From Eonycteris spelaea (Eukaryota > Chordata > Mammalia > Chiroptera > Pteropodidae): a stretch of 64,000 nucleotides of DNA. Shown here in pieces: positions 36,070 to 47,224 of the stretch (position 1 is the first letter of the stretch; every line of letters begins with the position of its first letter). A program made the translations under genes and the position numbers. The notes beneath the pieces were generated by a model. That model saw only the letters and a program-made list of their open reading frames with translations. It made no database searches and was not told the DNA's origin. The stretch is from positions 2,604,001 to 2,668,000 of the forward strand of contig PUFA01000162.1 of assembly GCA_003508835.1 (NCBI GenBank), written 5' to 3'.

Positions 36070-36235
36070 AACTGCCTTTATGATATACAGGACCTAGTGC
36101 AAAATGAAACCATGGAGCCCTTGTTCCCCTATAAGACTTTCAAGACAACAATAGCAGAGCATTAAACCAAACACAGTATCCTCCTGAGTGCAGGGCCTGT
36201 GATACTGCACAGGTCTCTTATATGTTAAGCTTAAG
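36070..36235 (+). mobile_element. Probable interspersed repeat, family not identified
   Basis: 'caggacctagtgcaaaatga', 'gagcattaaaccaaacacag', 'gagtgcagggcctgtgatac' and 'tgcacaggtctctta' recall a repeat common in mammalian genomes that I cannot name securely. It is free of coding signal. Confidence 0.35.
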
Positions 36236-36239
36236 CTGA

Positions 36240-37160
36240 CAGTAGAGTCAAGCTCTAAAATCTCTTCACTCTAGGTCTAACATTTCTCATACCTCAGGAC
36301 CTCGTTCAAAGCCCTTTTCTTCTGTGAATCTGGAATGAACCAATAAACACTAAAAGTGAATTTTTACCCAACAGCATATAGCGTGGCCCTGGTACCGTGG
36401 CCTTGGTATTCAGAAATGAACATCCAACCTCAGGGTCTTTCTCCTCTGGAACCTAAAATTGTTCTTTCTTCAGTCTATTTGCTGCTTAATCAGGTATCAT
36501 GTCAGGGAATTTTGTTGTTTATGTTGAATTAGAATCTTTTCTCTCTTATATTTTTTACATGATCTTTGCCTCATCCAATTGCAAGTTCTTGACAAATGTT
36601 CATGTCCTAGAATTGTTCCTTCTCACATGTATCAAGCACAGTATTATTTCCATGTGAGTTGGAATAAAAAGAAAATATTTTTGTATTCCCATTGATAGAA
36701 CTAATTAGCAATGATAAGTCCGATGGATACACATTACACTGAGATCTTAGAGTCTTAAAAATATGGTGTTAACTATCAAAATGCTACCTTTGTCTTACTC
36801 TTTTTTAATGTATTGCAATTGAAAGTGATTGATTTTAAATCTAAACTTGATCATGTAATGATATTTCCTAAAATGTGTTCCATGGGCTATTGAGTATTAT
36901 GTAAATTTCTATAATCAAATAAGTTTGGGAATACCTTGGAAAATAGACATATAGCTAACACTGTATAGATCTTTGTTGGCGTTTCTATTTTAACTGCTAG
37001 TGCCTTAGATGAGTCTGCCTGAGATAGTGCTCCTGTCATACCTTTAATTGTCCCCATTCTCATCAATTAATTTTAGTTCAGCTGAACTCATCGAATGCCT
37101 ACTTTATAGCCTCTGGTACTTGTTATCTTGCCACAGGAATCTCTCCTTAAGCAACTCTTA
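36240..37160. other. Unique AT-rich sequence; possible short DNA-transposon end
   Basis: 36863-36945 ('aaatgtgttccatgggctat' ... 'aataagtttgggaatacctt') is suggestive of a decayed hAT-type terminus, but too little is present to call. Confidence 0.35.
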
Positions 37161-37163
37161 CAT

Positions 37164-37384
37164 CAGTGGTTCTCAGAGTGGAGCAATTCTGCCCTCTAGG
37201 ACATTTGACAATGTCTGAAAACATTTTTGGATTTCATAGCTCAGGTGAAGCAGGAGGTGTTACTAGAATCTAGAGGCTAGAGACCAGGAATGCTGCTAAA
37301 CATCCTGCAATGCACAGGACAGCCCCCATAACAAAGAATCATCCAGCCCAAAATATCATGAGTACGTATTAGATAATACCACTG
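37164..37384 (+). mobile_element. MER20, complete (hAT-Charlie MITE)
   Basis: This 221-bp element starts CAGTGGTTCTCAGAGTGG and ends ACCACTG, so its first seven bases (CAGTGGT) form the expected terminal inverted repeat. Internal blocks 'gacatttgacaatgtctgaa', 'aacatttttggatttcatag', 'gaatgctgctaaacatcctg' and 'caatgcacaggacagccccc' are clearly MER20. Length is essentially that of the consensus. Flanking 8-bp duplications are no longer exact. MER20 is non-coding and was moved by a related transposase. Confidence 0.9.
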
Positions 37385-37389
37385 ACTCT

Positions 37390-37925
37390 TTTGAAACCTT
37401 CTTTGGTTTTTCATCTCATGCCTAAGGAATTTCATACCCTCAATCATGGCATTCAAAGTACTTCACAATCTGACACTAGCCTCCCTTTTCAGGTCATCTC
37501 CCCCTATTTCTTTCCATTCACACTCAGTCCAGTAAAACCAGGTGGCTTAGTCCTCCCCAAACTCAGTCTGTACTTCCTTACTTTGACTTACATATGACCT
37601 TTGCCTGTGCTGGAATGCCCTTCCCTCTCCTTTTTACCTAGAGGAACATTCTGTTCTAGCTCAAATGTCATCTCCTCTAAGAAGTCTCCCTTGATGTTCT
37701 TCTTACTCTCCCCTGAATAGAAATGATTTCTCTCGTCTCTGGAACCCCCAGCACTCTGTCCTCTCTCATATTTGGCACATGATTTTACAAAATGTTTATA
37801 AATCTTCTCCCAACAAATGGTAACTTCTTAAAAGATAAAGCACATCATTAAAAACAATACACTAAAAACAGTGTCTTGTAAAGCTTTTAATAAACATCAT
37901 TAATAAATATTTGAATTAAATTCTT
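37390..37925 (+). mobile_element. L2 LINE 3' end, sense, about 530 bp
   Basis: Blocks in order: 'ggcattcaaagtacttcaca', 'tgcctgtgctggaatgccct', 'tcaaatgtcatctcctctaa', 'gaagtctcccttgatgttct', 'cccagcactctgtcctctct' and an A/T-rich tail with 'taataaatatttgaattaa'. This is one of the longer L2 pieces in the window. The 68-codon frame at 37391-37597 is L2 read-through. Confidence 0.8.
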
Positions 37926-37950
37926 TAGCTTTATTGTTAAATATATAGAT

Positions 37951-38023
37951 GAATTTAAAACCAATTATAAAGTCTAGATTATATATAAAGTCTAGATTAG
38001 ACTTTATAATTGGTTTTAAATTC
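37951..38023. repeat. Perfect 26-bp inverted repeat with internal tandem duplication
   Basis: Arms 37951-37976 and 37998-38023 are exact reverse complements. The 21-nt spacer (37977-37997) carries a second copy of 'tataaagtctagatta', so that word occurs twice in tandem about 18 bases apart before the inverted arm. One duplication plus one inversion in 73 bases fits a compound replication slippage or template switch. Confidence 0.9.
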
Positions 38024-38024
38024 C

Positions 38025-39615
38025 TATAATTTAATAAGAATTGAGTTGCTTCCGTTAGTAATGATGGGATTTTAAGAGCTATCTTCTTCTAGAAAGTCTT
38101 TAGGCTTAATATAAAACTGGCCACAACTGAACTATAATAGGTATTATACCATTACTGCTCCTTTACTATTTAGCAAAAAGAACTCTGATTTTAAATAGCA
38201 TCAATTAAATGGTGTTTATACTTTTTTTGGTTAAGGACAATATTACTTGTATTAGTGATTTCTGATGCAAATTAAAAAAAAAAACACCTGATTCAAATTT
38301 ATTTTAAAAGAATAAGGAAATTGTCTCATAACTGAAAATTCAGAGAGGAAAAACATAAAGGTTGACCATTCAGGAGCTCCAGTTTTATTTCCCTTGGATC
38401 CTGTTGTCTCTACCATCCTCCATCCTCAGATTATTGGCTGGATAAACAAGTTTCACACCTGTGAACAACAGAATCCAGAGGATAAGGGAGAGAATCATTA
38501 CCAAATGCTCTGGGGATCAGTGAGGAAGAATCTTCTCAGAAGCTCCTGCTCAAGTACTTTCATTAGCCCTGTTTCTGAGCCAATCATTGGCAAGGGAAAT
38601 GGAATGACTCAAGACTAATCATGTAGAAGAGTCAGCATCTCCTTTGGCATATGTGCAGTGGAAGGCGGGGTGAACACCTAAACAAAATCAAAATCTGTTA
38701 AGGAGAAGGCAAGAAAAATGGAAGGTGGATGAGCAACTAATATTCATTACATAATAGAAACCATTGATCTACTTGATTAACAATCCTAATGATTATTTTT
38801 TAAATAGGCTTGCTACCAAAATTCAGACTCAATTTTTTATGTGTAAAACTATTAGAGTTGTATAGTGAGTTAACCCTAATTATCTTTGGTAAATAGGTTA
38901 TATTAGATATTTCTGCCACAGTTGTTTCAGTATACTTCTCAGTAATAATTAATGTAAAAAATAACTTTAATGTCCATAGTATCTTAAAATTATACTATTA
39001 CATAAAAACTTTTCATAAAATTTGAATTTTAAAGCTATTACCATTAAATTCACAATTTAAATGCACTATAATAAACAATATAATATCAATGCTCTGGCCA
39101 ATATAATAAACTCTCACCAAATGAACCCATAAGGAGGCCATTTAAGTGCAAATGCTTAAGCTAAAACATAGCATCAATTTTTTTTTCATGTTTGAATCAA
39201 TATTATATAGTAACTTTTGTTTATGCAATCTGATACCAATAAGTGTTTTATTTTAGCTTTGACACATTGAAAAAACTTGGATGAAACTCTTAGAACTGTT
39301 TATATCACAGATATACTATTGTATTTGCTCATATTAAATAAAATATTTAATCGAAAAAGTGAATAGCAACAGATGTATATACATGTCAAAGAAAATTAAA
39401 TTATACATTTTAAATATGTGTATTTTAGTATACATTAATTATACTCAAAGTCAAAAAAAGTAATTGTAAATGCAGAGATTACTGAAAGTGCATAGTACAG
39501 AATCTAATTACAGAGACCCATTAGCTCTTTTACAAAGCTCCCCATTAGATTCTTCTAACTACCTATTGTTGATTGACCCTAGAATATGCTGCAAAGGTCA
39601 GCGCATTTGGTATGT
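38025..39615. other. Unique AT-rich sequence, nothing recognised
   Basis: No supportable feature. The 74-codon frame at 38394-38618 shows no domain or splice context. Confidence 0.45.
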
Positions 39616-39617
<2 letters not shown>

Positions 39618-39689
<72 letters not shown>

Positions 39690-39718
39690 TACATACATAT
39701 ACATATACATATATATAT
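39618..39718. repeat. (AT)n / (AC)n / (ATAC)n compound microsatellite
   Basis: About 27 AT units run to 39672, then AC units to about 39689, then ATAC/ATATAC units ending in a short ATAT run. Two overlapping frames here encode Tyr-Ile and Thr-His repeats and are not genes. Confidence 0.95.
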
Positions 39719-39974
39719 CCTAATGACATCATATTTGAAAGTGTCTCAAATTAATTCTATAAGTATTGTCTTATTAGAAAATAAGTAGTAGTGGATGGTA
39801 GTTAAACCCTTTTTTGGTTTGAGGAACCTATGATTTGGAAACCACAAGGACATTATAAGACATCAATTCCTAACAAGCTGAGTACAAATTAACAATAGCT
39901 TTTAAATATTTCCAAAGTACAGTAGTAATAAATTCTAATAGAATCAAATATGATTTAGTTGACCTTCCAAATCA

Positions 39975-40110
39975 ATGCTTCTAAAACAAGTTTACATGTA
40001 GGAATCACCATGATTTTTGTTGAAATAAAAAAAAAATTTTATGCTGTAAGTTAGGTCTGGAGCCCCCAAATTTGCATTTCTAATAAGTTGGGATGCTTAT
40101 ACCGCATATC
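39975..40110 (+). mobile_element. MER5A-type hAT-Charlie element
   Basis: 'tttacatgtaggaatcacca', then after a poly-A interruption 'gttaggtctggagcccccaa' and 'atttgcatttctaataagtt' match the MER5A body. The terminal CAGTGGTTCTCAA-like ends are degraded. Confidence 0.75.
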
Positions 40111-40149
40111 TTCCTATGGGCCTTTAAATAATGTTCTAAGTCACCTGAG

Positions 40150-42225
40150 ATTCACAAAAATGCAATTTAACTATCTGGATTGCAAAATTTATTTGTCATG
40201 TTTGATTATCCTTTTGAAGCAGACATGTCTCTAACAAGAATTTGTAACTCCTACTAAATTCTTTCATGTTCTACAAATTGAAATCACTCTCATTGAGGTT
40301 ATAATATTTAAGAAGCAAGTCATTTCAAGATGAGATCTAAACTTCAATTATATCTTATTCTTAACTTCCTTTAAGGATAGGAAACCATAACCCAACTTAG
40401 AAACTGTTTAAAAAAACAGATGCTACTACTTGTTTTTTTTAATCAAAAAGTTTCCCACATGTCATCTTTCTGAATTTAAGCCTTTTTTAGTTATATGCAA
40501 TAAAATTGGAAAGTTGGCGGACATGTTCTTTATACTTTTCACATATTTAAAAGTTGATAAATCACCTCTTTGTTTCTTTTACTAAGATTTAGATAATCTC
40601 ATATTCTTTGACTTTCAAGCTTTCCATTATTTCGATGTCTCATCTCTATTTACTGTTCTAAATTTCTCCACACATTTTAAGCATGAGGAAGCCAATCTGG
40701 CACATAAATTCTCTCCTAATAGATGCACATCTACTTGGTAAAAACAAAATAATAAGGAATTTGAGTAAGCTTTCAATCATTAGTGAGGAAATTATTTCAG
40801 CACAGTTTAGAAGTTGTGTGTTTTTTCTCCCTTCTTGGGTTACTTGTCAGACTCTATAGAAGTGTGTGAATCTGAATTGAAGAGAACACTGCTGATGGTG
40901 CACATGATTTAGCATAACCATGAAATTAAGTCCTGGGCCACATGCCCAGCATCTAAACTAAATCAAGGAAGGCGTAATTGGAATTAGGCAATGAGCCTAG
41001 AAGAACTTTACTTTGTTCAATCTCAAGTTTCTAATTCCATTGGATTCATGTTTGGTAGAAATCTGTATTTGTGAAGAGAGAGACTGAATATATCCTGATT
41101 ATGAAGAAGATTGTGTTACAGACAGAACTAACCAGGAAAAGATAGGTTCACAGAGGAAGAAATCTATGTCCAGCATATAATAAATGCTTGGTAAACTGCG
41201 TAGGAGGGCATTTTTTTCCCAAGTTAAACTGGGTTTGTTTTTCACATTTAAGATACTTAGAAAATATTTGCAGTGCTGAATTAAAATATAGAATAACAGG
41301 ATATCATTGGGAATAATTAGAATCTTTATTTCAAATGTGAACAGCAGGCCATGACAGAAAGTGGCCCTTCATGATTCTATCCATGATAAAAATCCTGTGC
41401 TTGGTTTTGTTTCTAGGTGATTGTACTGTTAACTTCTCTATGACTCTGAATTTTAAAACAGGGGATGTCTATCAAGTATTATTTTTTTTCAGGCTATCTT
41501 ATTGTGGTATTATAAGGAAAACTGGATTAAATAACAAATAGAGAACTTTCATTCAATGATAACCACTGTACAATGAATTGTTTTTAGACCATTTAAACCA
41601 TTTAGACCATTCACTGAAGACAGCAGTAACCTCACTACTAGAGAATTAGCATGGAGACAGTGTGGTGGGATTTTGAGAAACAAATTCCTATCATGAAATA
41701 TGGGATATAATGGACAGATATTGAGTAGAGACAGGCAAATAGCGTTAATTCAATTTGTAATTCTGTTTAAATTTTCATGTGCTATGGAATTTGGAGACAG
41801 AGGCATGATTTTTTCTCTAAAATTAGTTATGGTTATATCTAATTATTAGGGAATGGAGTCATGAATATTATAGGATATAGGCAAACTCTTGGCACTAAGG
41901 TTCTAGATGTGCAGATGAGACCATATCTATTACAAATTCAATCATTTGCTACCATAATAAATTATACAATTTCCTTGGCCACAGATTTTATTCTGGACTC
42001 TAGGATTCTTATAAGATTTAATTAAATATGCTTGTTAAGTGACTTTTCTCATGAGAAATATCAAAGTATAGTTGTACGATGTACTCTTAGCCCAATAAGT
42101 GTAGTAGGTAATGGCCCATAGGGTATCAGAAATAAGTGTCCATATATATTTCACCTTCTGACTGCCTTTAACTTTTGACCACACTTAGTTATGCTCTCTG
42201 ATGTTACACACAGTGTGTGTTTAAC
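40150..42225. other. Unique AT-rich sequence; small MIR/L2 tail at about 41165-41200
   Basis: 'ccagcatataataaatgctt' near 41170 resembles the shared MIR/L2 3' terminus. Nothing else could be supported. Near 41586-41613 'accattta' recurs three times in tandem. Confidence 0.4.
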
Positions 42226-42227
42226 TG

Positions 42228-42305
42228 TTATTCAACAAACTTTGCATTGCAAGCCTATCATGAACAGGGTATTATGGGGTGATACTAAGATACAAAGGCA
42301 AAATT
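42228..42305 (-). mobile_element. L2 LINE 3' tail, antisense
   Basis: 'ttattcaacaaactttgcat' and 'gggtgatactaagatacaaa' track the reverse complement of the L2 tail. Confidence 0.55.
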
Positions 42306-42439
42306 TATCTTAGTATTTCCAGTGACTGGAACATTGGAAGTCCTCAGTGTTTATTACCCTGAACTGATTTTTTCACTTCAAAGGATTTGTGTAATTCAAA
42401 CTCTCTCAGCCCTTGCCTTAGCTGTGAGAGTAGCCTCTC

Positions 42440-42690
42440 AACTCATATACATATGCCTAGGCTCCCTTCATTCATTCTCTACATCACTGCCAGGTTTTTT
42501 TCTAAAGCATAACTCAATAATCATGAAATCCACTGCTCAAAAACCTTAACAGACTGCTAATGACTTCAGAATATTACTCATATTCCTTATTCAGAATATG
42601 CAAGGCCTTCCATAATACAGACCCAATAAACTTTTCCAACCTAATCTCTTATCATGCCTCTTAACACACTCTACACTCTAGTGCCAGTTA
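42440..42690 (+). mobile_element. L2 LINE, sense, left part
   Basis: 'actgccaggtttttttctaa', 'ccactgctcaaaaaccttaa', 'atgcaaggccttccataata' and 'ttccaacctaatctcttatc' follow L2 just upstream of its 3' end. The right part resumes at 42915 after a MIR. Confidence 0.7.
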
Positions 42691-42704
42691 GATTGGTAGT
42701 ATTG

Positions 42705-42905
42705 TATAGAGTAAGTTTGAGAGTAGCCTGTGAAGCCTGGCTGCCTAACTGTGCATCTGGTTTTTCCAACTTATAACCGTGTGGGCTTGAGTAAGTTATT
42801 TAAACTCTCTGTGTCTCAGATTTCACATCTATAAAATAAGGATAATAATGGCTGCTACTGCATAGAGTTGTTGTGATAATAAAATGTATTAATGTATAGT
42901 ACCTA
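42705..42905 (+). mobile_element. MIR SINE, sense, nested in L2
   Basis: 'tgaagcctggctgcctaact', 'taaccgtgtgggcttgagta', 'gttatttaaactctctgtgt', 'ctataaaataaggataataa' and 'gttgttgtgataataaaatg' form a nearly complete MIR. It lies between two colinear L2 segments. Confidence 0.85.
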
Positions 42906-42914
42906 CAATTTTTT

Positions 42915-43040
42915 TTTCTTTTATTCATTGCCCATGTTATTTGCTCTACTGGGAGACCCACTTCACCCCCTTACTCCTATTATTTTATGTCCATGTTCAA
43001 ATTCTACCCTTCAAACTCTAGCTTAAATGGTCTCTCTGTT
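42915..43040 (+). mobile_element. L2 LINE, sense, right part
   Basis: 'cattgcccatgttatttgct' followed by 'ttcaaattctacccttcaaa' and 'ctctagcttaaatggtctct' fits the L2 segment expected downstream of the left part. Confidence 0.55.
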
Positions 43041-43820
43041 TATCTGACTATAGTTTGTACTCTTAAACACTAAGTCAAATTGCCTCTGCCACAATAACAT
43101 GAAAATTAAGTTTATGCTAGAAATCACTTTGCTTTCAGATGAAATATAGGCAGAGGTATAGAAATTTGTGGTGTATGGAATAATTTCAGTAACATTGTTC
43201 ATGGTATGCAGGACAATGCTGAATGGAAGACTGTGAAATTAATAAGTAGAATTTCAATCTCTGAGCACCAGTCTTAATAATTTAAAAAATCAGGTTGTCC
43301 TTGGTCTCCAGGGTCATGGAGATGTACAGAAGGCCTTGCTGTAAGGTGCTATCAGCATTCTTTATTTTGTAGTCAAAGAGACAGTAAATGTGCCTTCTTT
43401 AACCTTGAGAATTATGTCCCATTCCTTAAACACTCAGCATTCTGGTGAGCAGTTAATGGAGTGGAACATTTTTGATTCATTCAGAGGTGGTTTGTGAAGA
43501 AATTTTCAATCATGAATTTCAGGTAATATTGGAACCCATTTTAAACAGGCTTCCAGCAGGAGAATGAAGCAGGGGCTCCCTGGTGAGATTCAACAGAAGG
43601 GACTGTCATCCTTTGCAGGGGATCATACATTGCCTCTTATTACCTAGCAACTACCAGTGTACTAGGCTCCAATGAGGAGCAAAGAAAATATTTTTTCAAG
43701 AGGAGAGATAGAGCATCTTAAACATGTTTTTTGATTGCAGAAACAGAAATCAACTCTAATAAGCAAAAATGAATGTTTTGGAAATGTAATAGAATCAAAA
43801 GAGGTTAGGAGATCAGGCTG
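43041..43820. other. Unique sequence, nothing recognised
   Basis: No supportable feature. Confidence 0.45.
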
Positions 43821-43823
43821 GAA

Positions 43824-43824
<1 letters not shown>

Positions 43825-43872
<48 letters not shown>
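43825..43872. repeat. (CA)24 microsatellite
   Basis: Uninterrupted CA dinucleotides, the longest pure CA run in the window. The frame crossing it encodes a Thr-His repeat. Confidence 0.97.
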
Positions 43873-43873
<1 letters not shown>

Positions 43874-44048
43874 CCAAAAACATGAGACCCTTAGAAGCAA
43901 GTATGGATTTGTTTAGTAACGGAAACCATCTCACTGAAGTGTGGCTATATCCAACTGTTTCTTTCATTCTTGCACTATTGGATCAAGATTTCATCTCTTA
44001 GAAGAGAGCATTTGTACCAAGTCTAAATCATATGCTCATTCCCTATCT

Positions 44049-44158
44049 TTTTCCTCTTCCTCCTCCTCCTCCTCCTCCTCCTCCTCCTCCTCCACCTCCA
44101 CCTCTACCTCCTCCTCTTCTTCTTCCCCTCCCCTTTCTCTCCCTCCCTCTTCTTCTTT
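44049..44158. repeat. (TCC)n pyrimidine tract
   Basis: About 14 TCC/CTC triplets, then interrupted CCT/TCT triplets, nearly all pyrimidine on the + strand. Overlapping frames read as poly-Ser and poly-Pro. Confidence 0.95.
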
Positions 44159-44480
44159 TGGCTCCTTCCCTATATTTACTGGGAGATGGAGGATCTAGCT
44201 CCTCTGATACCCAATGTAGAAGGCAGTCACCTAACTAATATGCCTCTCTCCTCTCAGACTAACACAGTAGGATGGGACTAATTTCCAAGGGTGGTCACAG
44301 TGATATAAGAAAAAAGGAATGGATGCAAAGCAGGGATAAAAAAGTGTTTACTCCTTGGTGCGGGGCAGGGGGCAGGGTACTTGAAAAGTAGCCCAGCCAA
44401 TATATTATAAAAACTGCAGGATCTTACCTTAGACTCAAACATGGCCCTTTATCGAAACTAAAAATTGAGAGATGATTTTG

Positions 44481-44503
44481 TTAATTAATTAATTAATTAA
44501 TTA
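44481..44503. repeat. (TTAA)n microsatellite
   Basis: Between five and six TTAA units. The whole tract is self-complementary. Confidence 0.9.
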
Positions 44504-44990
44504 ACTTTATCTCGTCTATAAGCATAACCAGCAAATAGAAATACATTCTATTCATATAGAGTACAAAGTTACATTTATCCAAAAACCAGCTACAACTTTT
44601 CTCCATTATTTCTGCAGAGTTGTTCTTTTAATTACTGTCAGTTTTAACTTTCTTTTTTTTATATCTGTTTTTCAAAAAATAGGGTTTACTTGAAGTACTA
44701 GCAAAAAAGATATTCTTCCTGGAAACATTTATTTTCCTACCTATCTAGATATAAAATCTTAAGTTCTTTTGTTCAGATCCATCCTACTTTGAAAAAGGTG
44801 TGTATTTTATCTCTTCTACTCTTATGTTGCCAGACAATGTACCATTTAAGAATAGACTGTCAGAAGGAAGTAAATAAAAATGGTTGAAATAAAAGTACAA
44901 GAGTAGGTGAAGGTAGGAGAATTGTCAGAAATATTTAGAGAGCTCACCCACAGCTGTTATCACCATTAGCAAATAAATTATTGAGTTTGC

Positions 44991-45021
<31 letters not shown>
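44991..45021. repeat. (TGT)n microsatellite
   Basis: About ten GTT units. The 77-codon frame at 44981-45214 begins with its poly-Leu translation and only superficially resembles a signal peptide. Confidence 0.95.
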
Positions 45022-45024
45022 AAC

Positions 45025-46010
45025 CTCAATTCTCCCAGAAGGACTCTCTGCTGTGCCACAGAGTCTGAAGTTTCTGAACTTTTTAATGTATTATTTTGTC
45101 TTAATTCCTTTTCATCAAACCCAACTGAACCATGGCAGATATTTATTTATCTGTTGTTTTTTTATGTTTCCTGTGGGATTGACAAGATGTTGGGTGTTAG
45201 GAAGAAGTGAGTAAAATAACACATCCCTTCAAGATTTAAATTATGTCATAAAACTTTACTTTTATATCATGAAATAGAACTGCAATATTATCAGATATTT
45301 AATACAATAGACAATTACAGCTTTAGAATTTCTACAAAGGAGAGGTCAGTGATCAAAGATACTTAGGTAAACTTCTGGAGGAGAGTGGACTGAACGGGAT
45401 CCTGAGGAATAGATGAAATCTGATGGATGGAAAGAGACAGGAAGATGAATGTCTTTGGCAACGGCAAGGACCCTTGCTTCGGAAATATACCCAGTCTTTT
45501 GCTTCCATAAATACAAGAATACATGAGGGTTGATATTTAAAACATATTCATTGTAGGTTTGTGATTTGTAAACCTAGCAAACAGTGGATTGTAGATGATC
45601 CTTCAAAACAAAAATGCTTGATCGTAGACCTTTCCTTCCATAACTCTTTAACCTCACAGTTTTATTTTATTTTTCCAGTTTTGGCACATGTTCTTACAGA
45701 ATACTCTTGAATAAGATGCACTTCAAAATCAAATACTTTTTAGTTTTGCTTTTTCAGTTGTAAGAAATAGGCAGGGACAATACAATTGCCTGGCAGTTAG
45801 CATTTATGAAGACCAGGAATATTGTTTATTATTTTAAAGATACAAAAGCCTCTCAAGATATCTAAAAATTGTTGTAGTAATCTAATTATCTTGTTCATAC
45901 TGTAATAACCCTACCATTTTCATGATTCATTTGTTTCTTTATCATCTCTGCTTCTACTATTTCTGATCATCTTTTATCAGTGACTCCTGCATCCAGAACT
46001 CTCTAGGACT
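45025..46010. other. Mostly unique sequence; possible antisense L2 at 45360-45480
   Basis: 'cttctggaggagagtggact' and 'gatcctgaggaatagatgaa' hint at antisense L2, but the match is weak. Nothing else could be supported. Confidence 0.35.
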
Positions 46011-46012
46011 GG

Positions 46013-46218
46013 CAGCGGTCCCCAAACTTTTTGACACCAGAGATGGTGCTCCTATGGGAATCTAATGCATGATGAGCTGAGGTGGAGCTGAGGCAGTGAT
46101 GCTAACTAACACTAGGGAGCAGCTGCAAATACAGATGAAGCTTTACTCAGTTGCCCACTGCTCACCTCCTGCTGTGCAGCCTTTTCTTAACAGGCCACAG
46201 ACCGATACTGGTAGGAAC
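46013..46218 (+). mobile_element. Short non-autonomous hAT-like element, copy B
   Basis: Starts 'cagcggtccccaaacttttt' and runs colinearly with copy A (21430-21621, reverse strand): 'gacaccagagatggtgctcc', 'gggaatctaatgcatgatga', 'gctgaggtggagctgaggca', 'gcaaatacagatgaagcttt', 'ctcacctcctgctgtgcagc', 'cttaacaggccacagaccga'. It lacks the same interior as copy A. Overlapping short frames here are incidental. Confidence 0.75.
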
Positions 46219-46219
46219 G

Positions 46220-47220
46220 CCATGGTGCACAGCCCAGATCTCCCTTCAAGATCAAGCCTCATTTCCCCAGCTCCTTGGACTGTCAGCTACTGATGTTTCA
46301 CAGCTGAGTCCCTCTTTAGGCATTGCCCTGGAAGAAGGAAGCATCCATGCTCAGGGTTATGCTCCCTCCTCGAAGGAGTCCCATACCTGATAGCTGGGCA
46401 ATGGTGTCTAATATGCCAGCCCTCTTGTCTCTATTGAGACAATGCTGAAGCACACTTCCAACTTCAGAGCTCCTCACATGATTCGCTGAAGCCTCTTTGC
46501 AAGGGCTATTATAATTGAACTTCGTCTTATTCCTACTTTTACTTCCCACACTCCTAACAGATTTTGTTCCCAAGAACACACATTAGTAAGTATATTGCAT
46601 ACAAATCTCAGATTCCTGGAGTCTGTTTCTAAGGGAATGCTATCTGCTTACTGAATCTGATTAGGCCAATTAGATATTATCTCATTATCCAATACATGGT
46701 GTTTCTAATGAGATGAGTTGCTAATGATAGCAAAAGCTCTTTCTTATGTCTGTTCTGCACCTGGAGACTTTTGTCAAGTACTGATTTTTGTTCCAAACAG
46801 ACATGACCACAGTAGCCAGGTCAGCTACCTAAAACATGCATTTATGTGTTCGCTTTAATTAAAAACAAAAACAAAAAGTAGACTGTAGGCATAGAATATG
46901 CTTGAGACTTATGAACTGCAGTTAGATAACACATGTAAAAGACTAACAAAGGCCTTGAATTTGGGAAAAGTGTTCAATAACTGTTGGATAGTATTATTAT
47001 TGTTACCCATTTCTACAACTGTGTGTGTGTTTTTTTTAATATCCAAGAAAATATGAAAACACACACATATATATTTAGAGACATAGATACAGATAAATAT
47101 CCTTCATTCCACCTTTTTGTTCTTTACCCAAACGGCTATAAATTATAAACACTGATCTACGTCTGCTTCATCACTTATAATATATCTTAGAGACCTTTCC
47201 ATATTGTTTTCTTGTTCAAT
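46220..47220. other. Mostly unique sequence, nothing firmly recognised
   Basis: 46965-47010 ('aagtgttcaataactgttgg') may be a MIR/L2 3' tail. The reverse-strand 87-codon frame at 46316-46579 has no recognisable domain. Confidence 0.4.
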
Positions 47221-47224
47221 TTAT

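Noticed and set aside
42705..42780. tRNA gene from the tRNA-like MIR head
   Set aside because: It lacks an acceptor stem and anticodon arm and sits in a recognisable MIR.
44981..45214. Frame starting with poly-Leu, looking like a signal peptide
   Set aside because: The Leu run is the GTT microsatellite; nothing downstream resembles a secreted protein.
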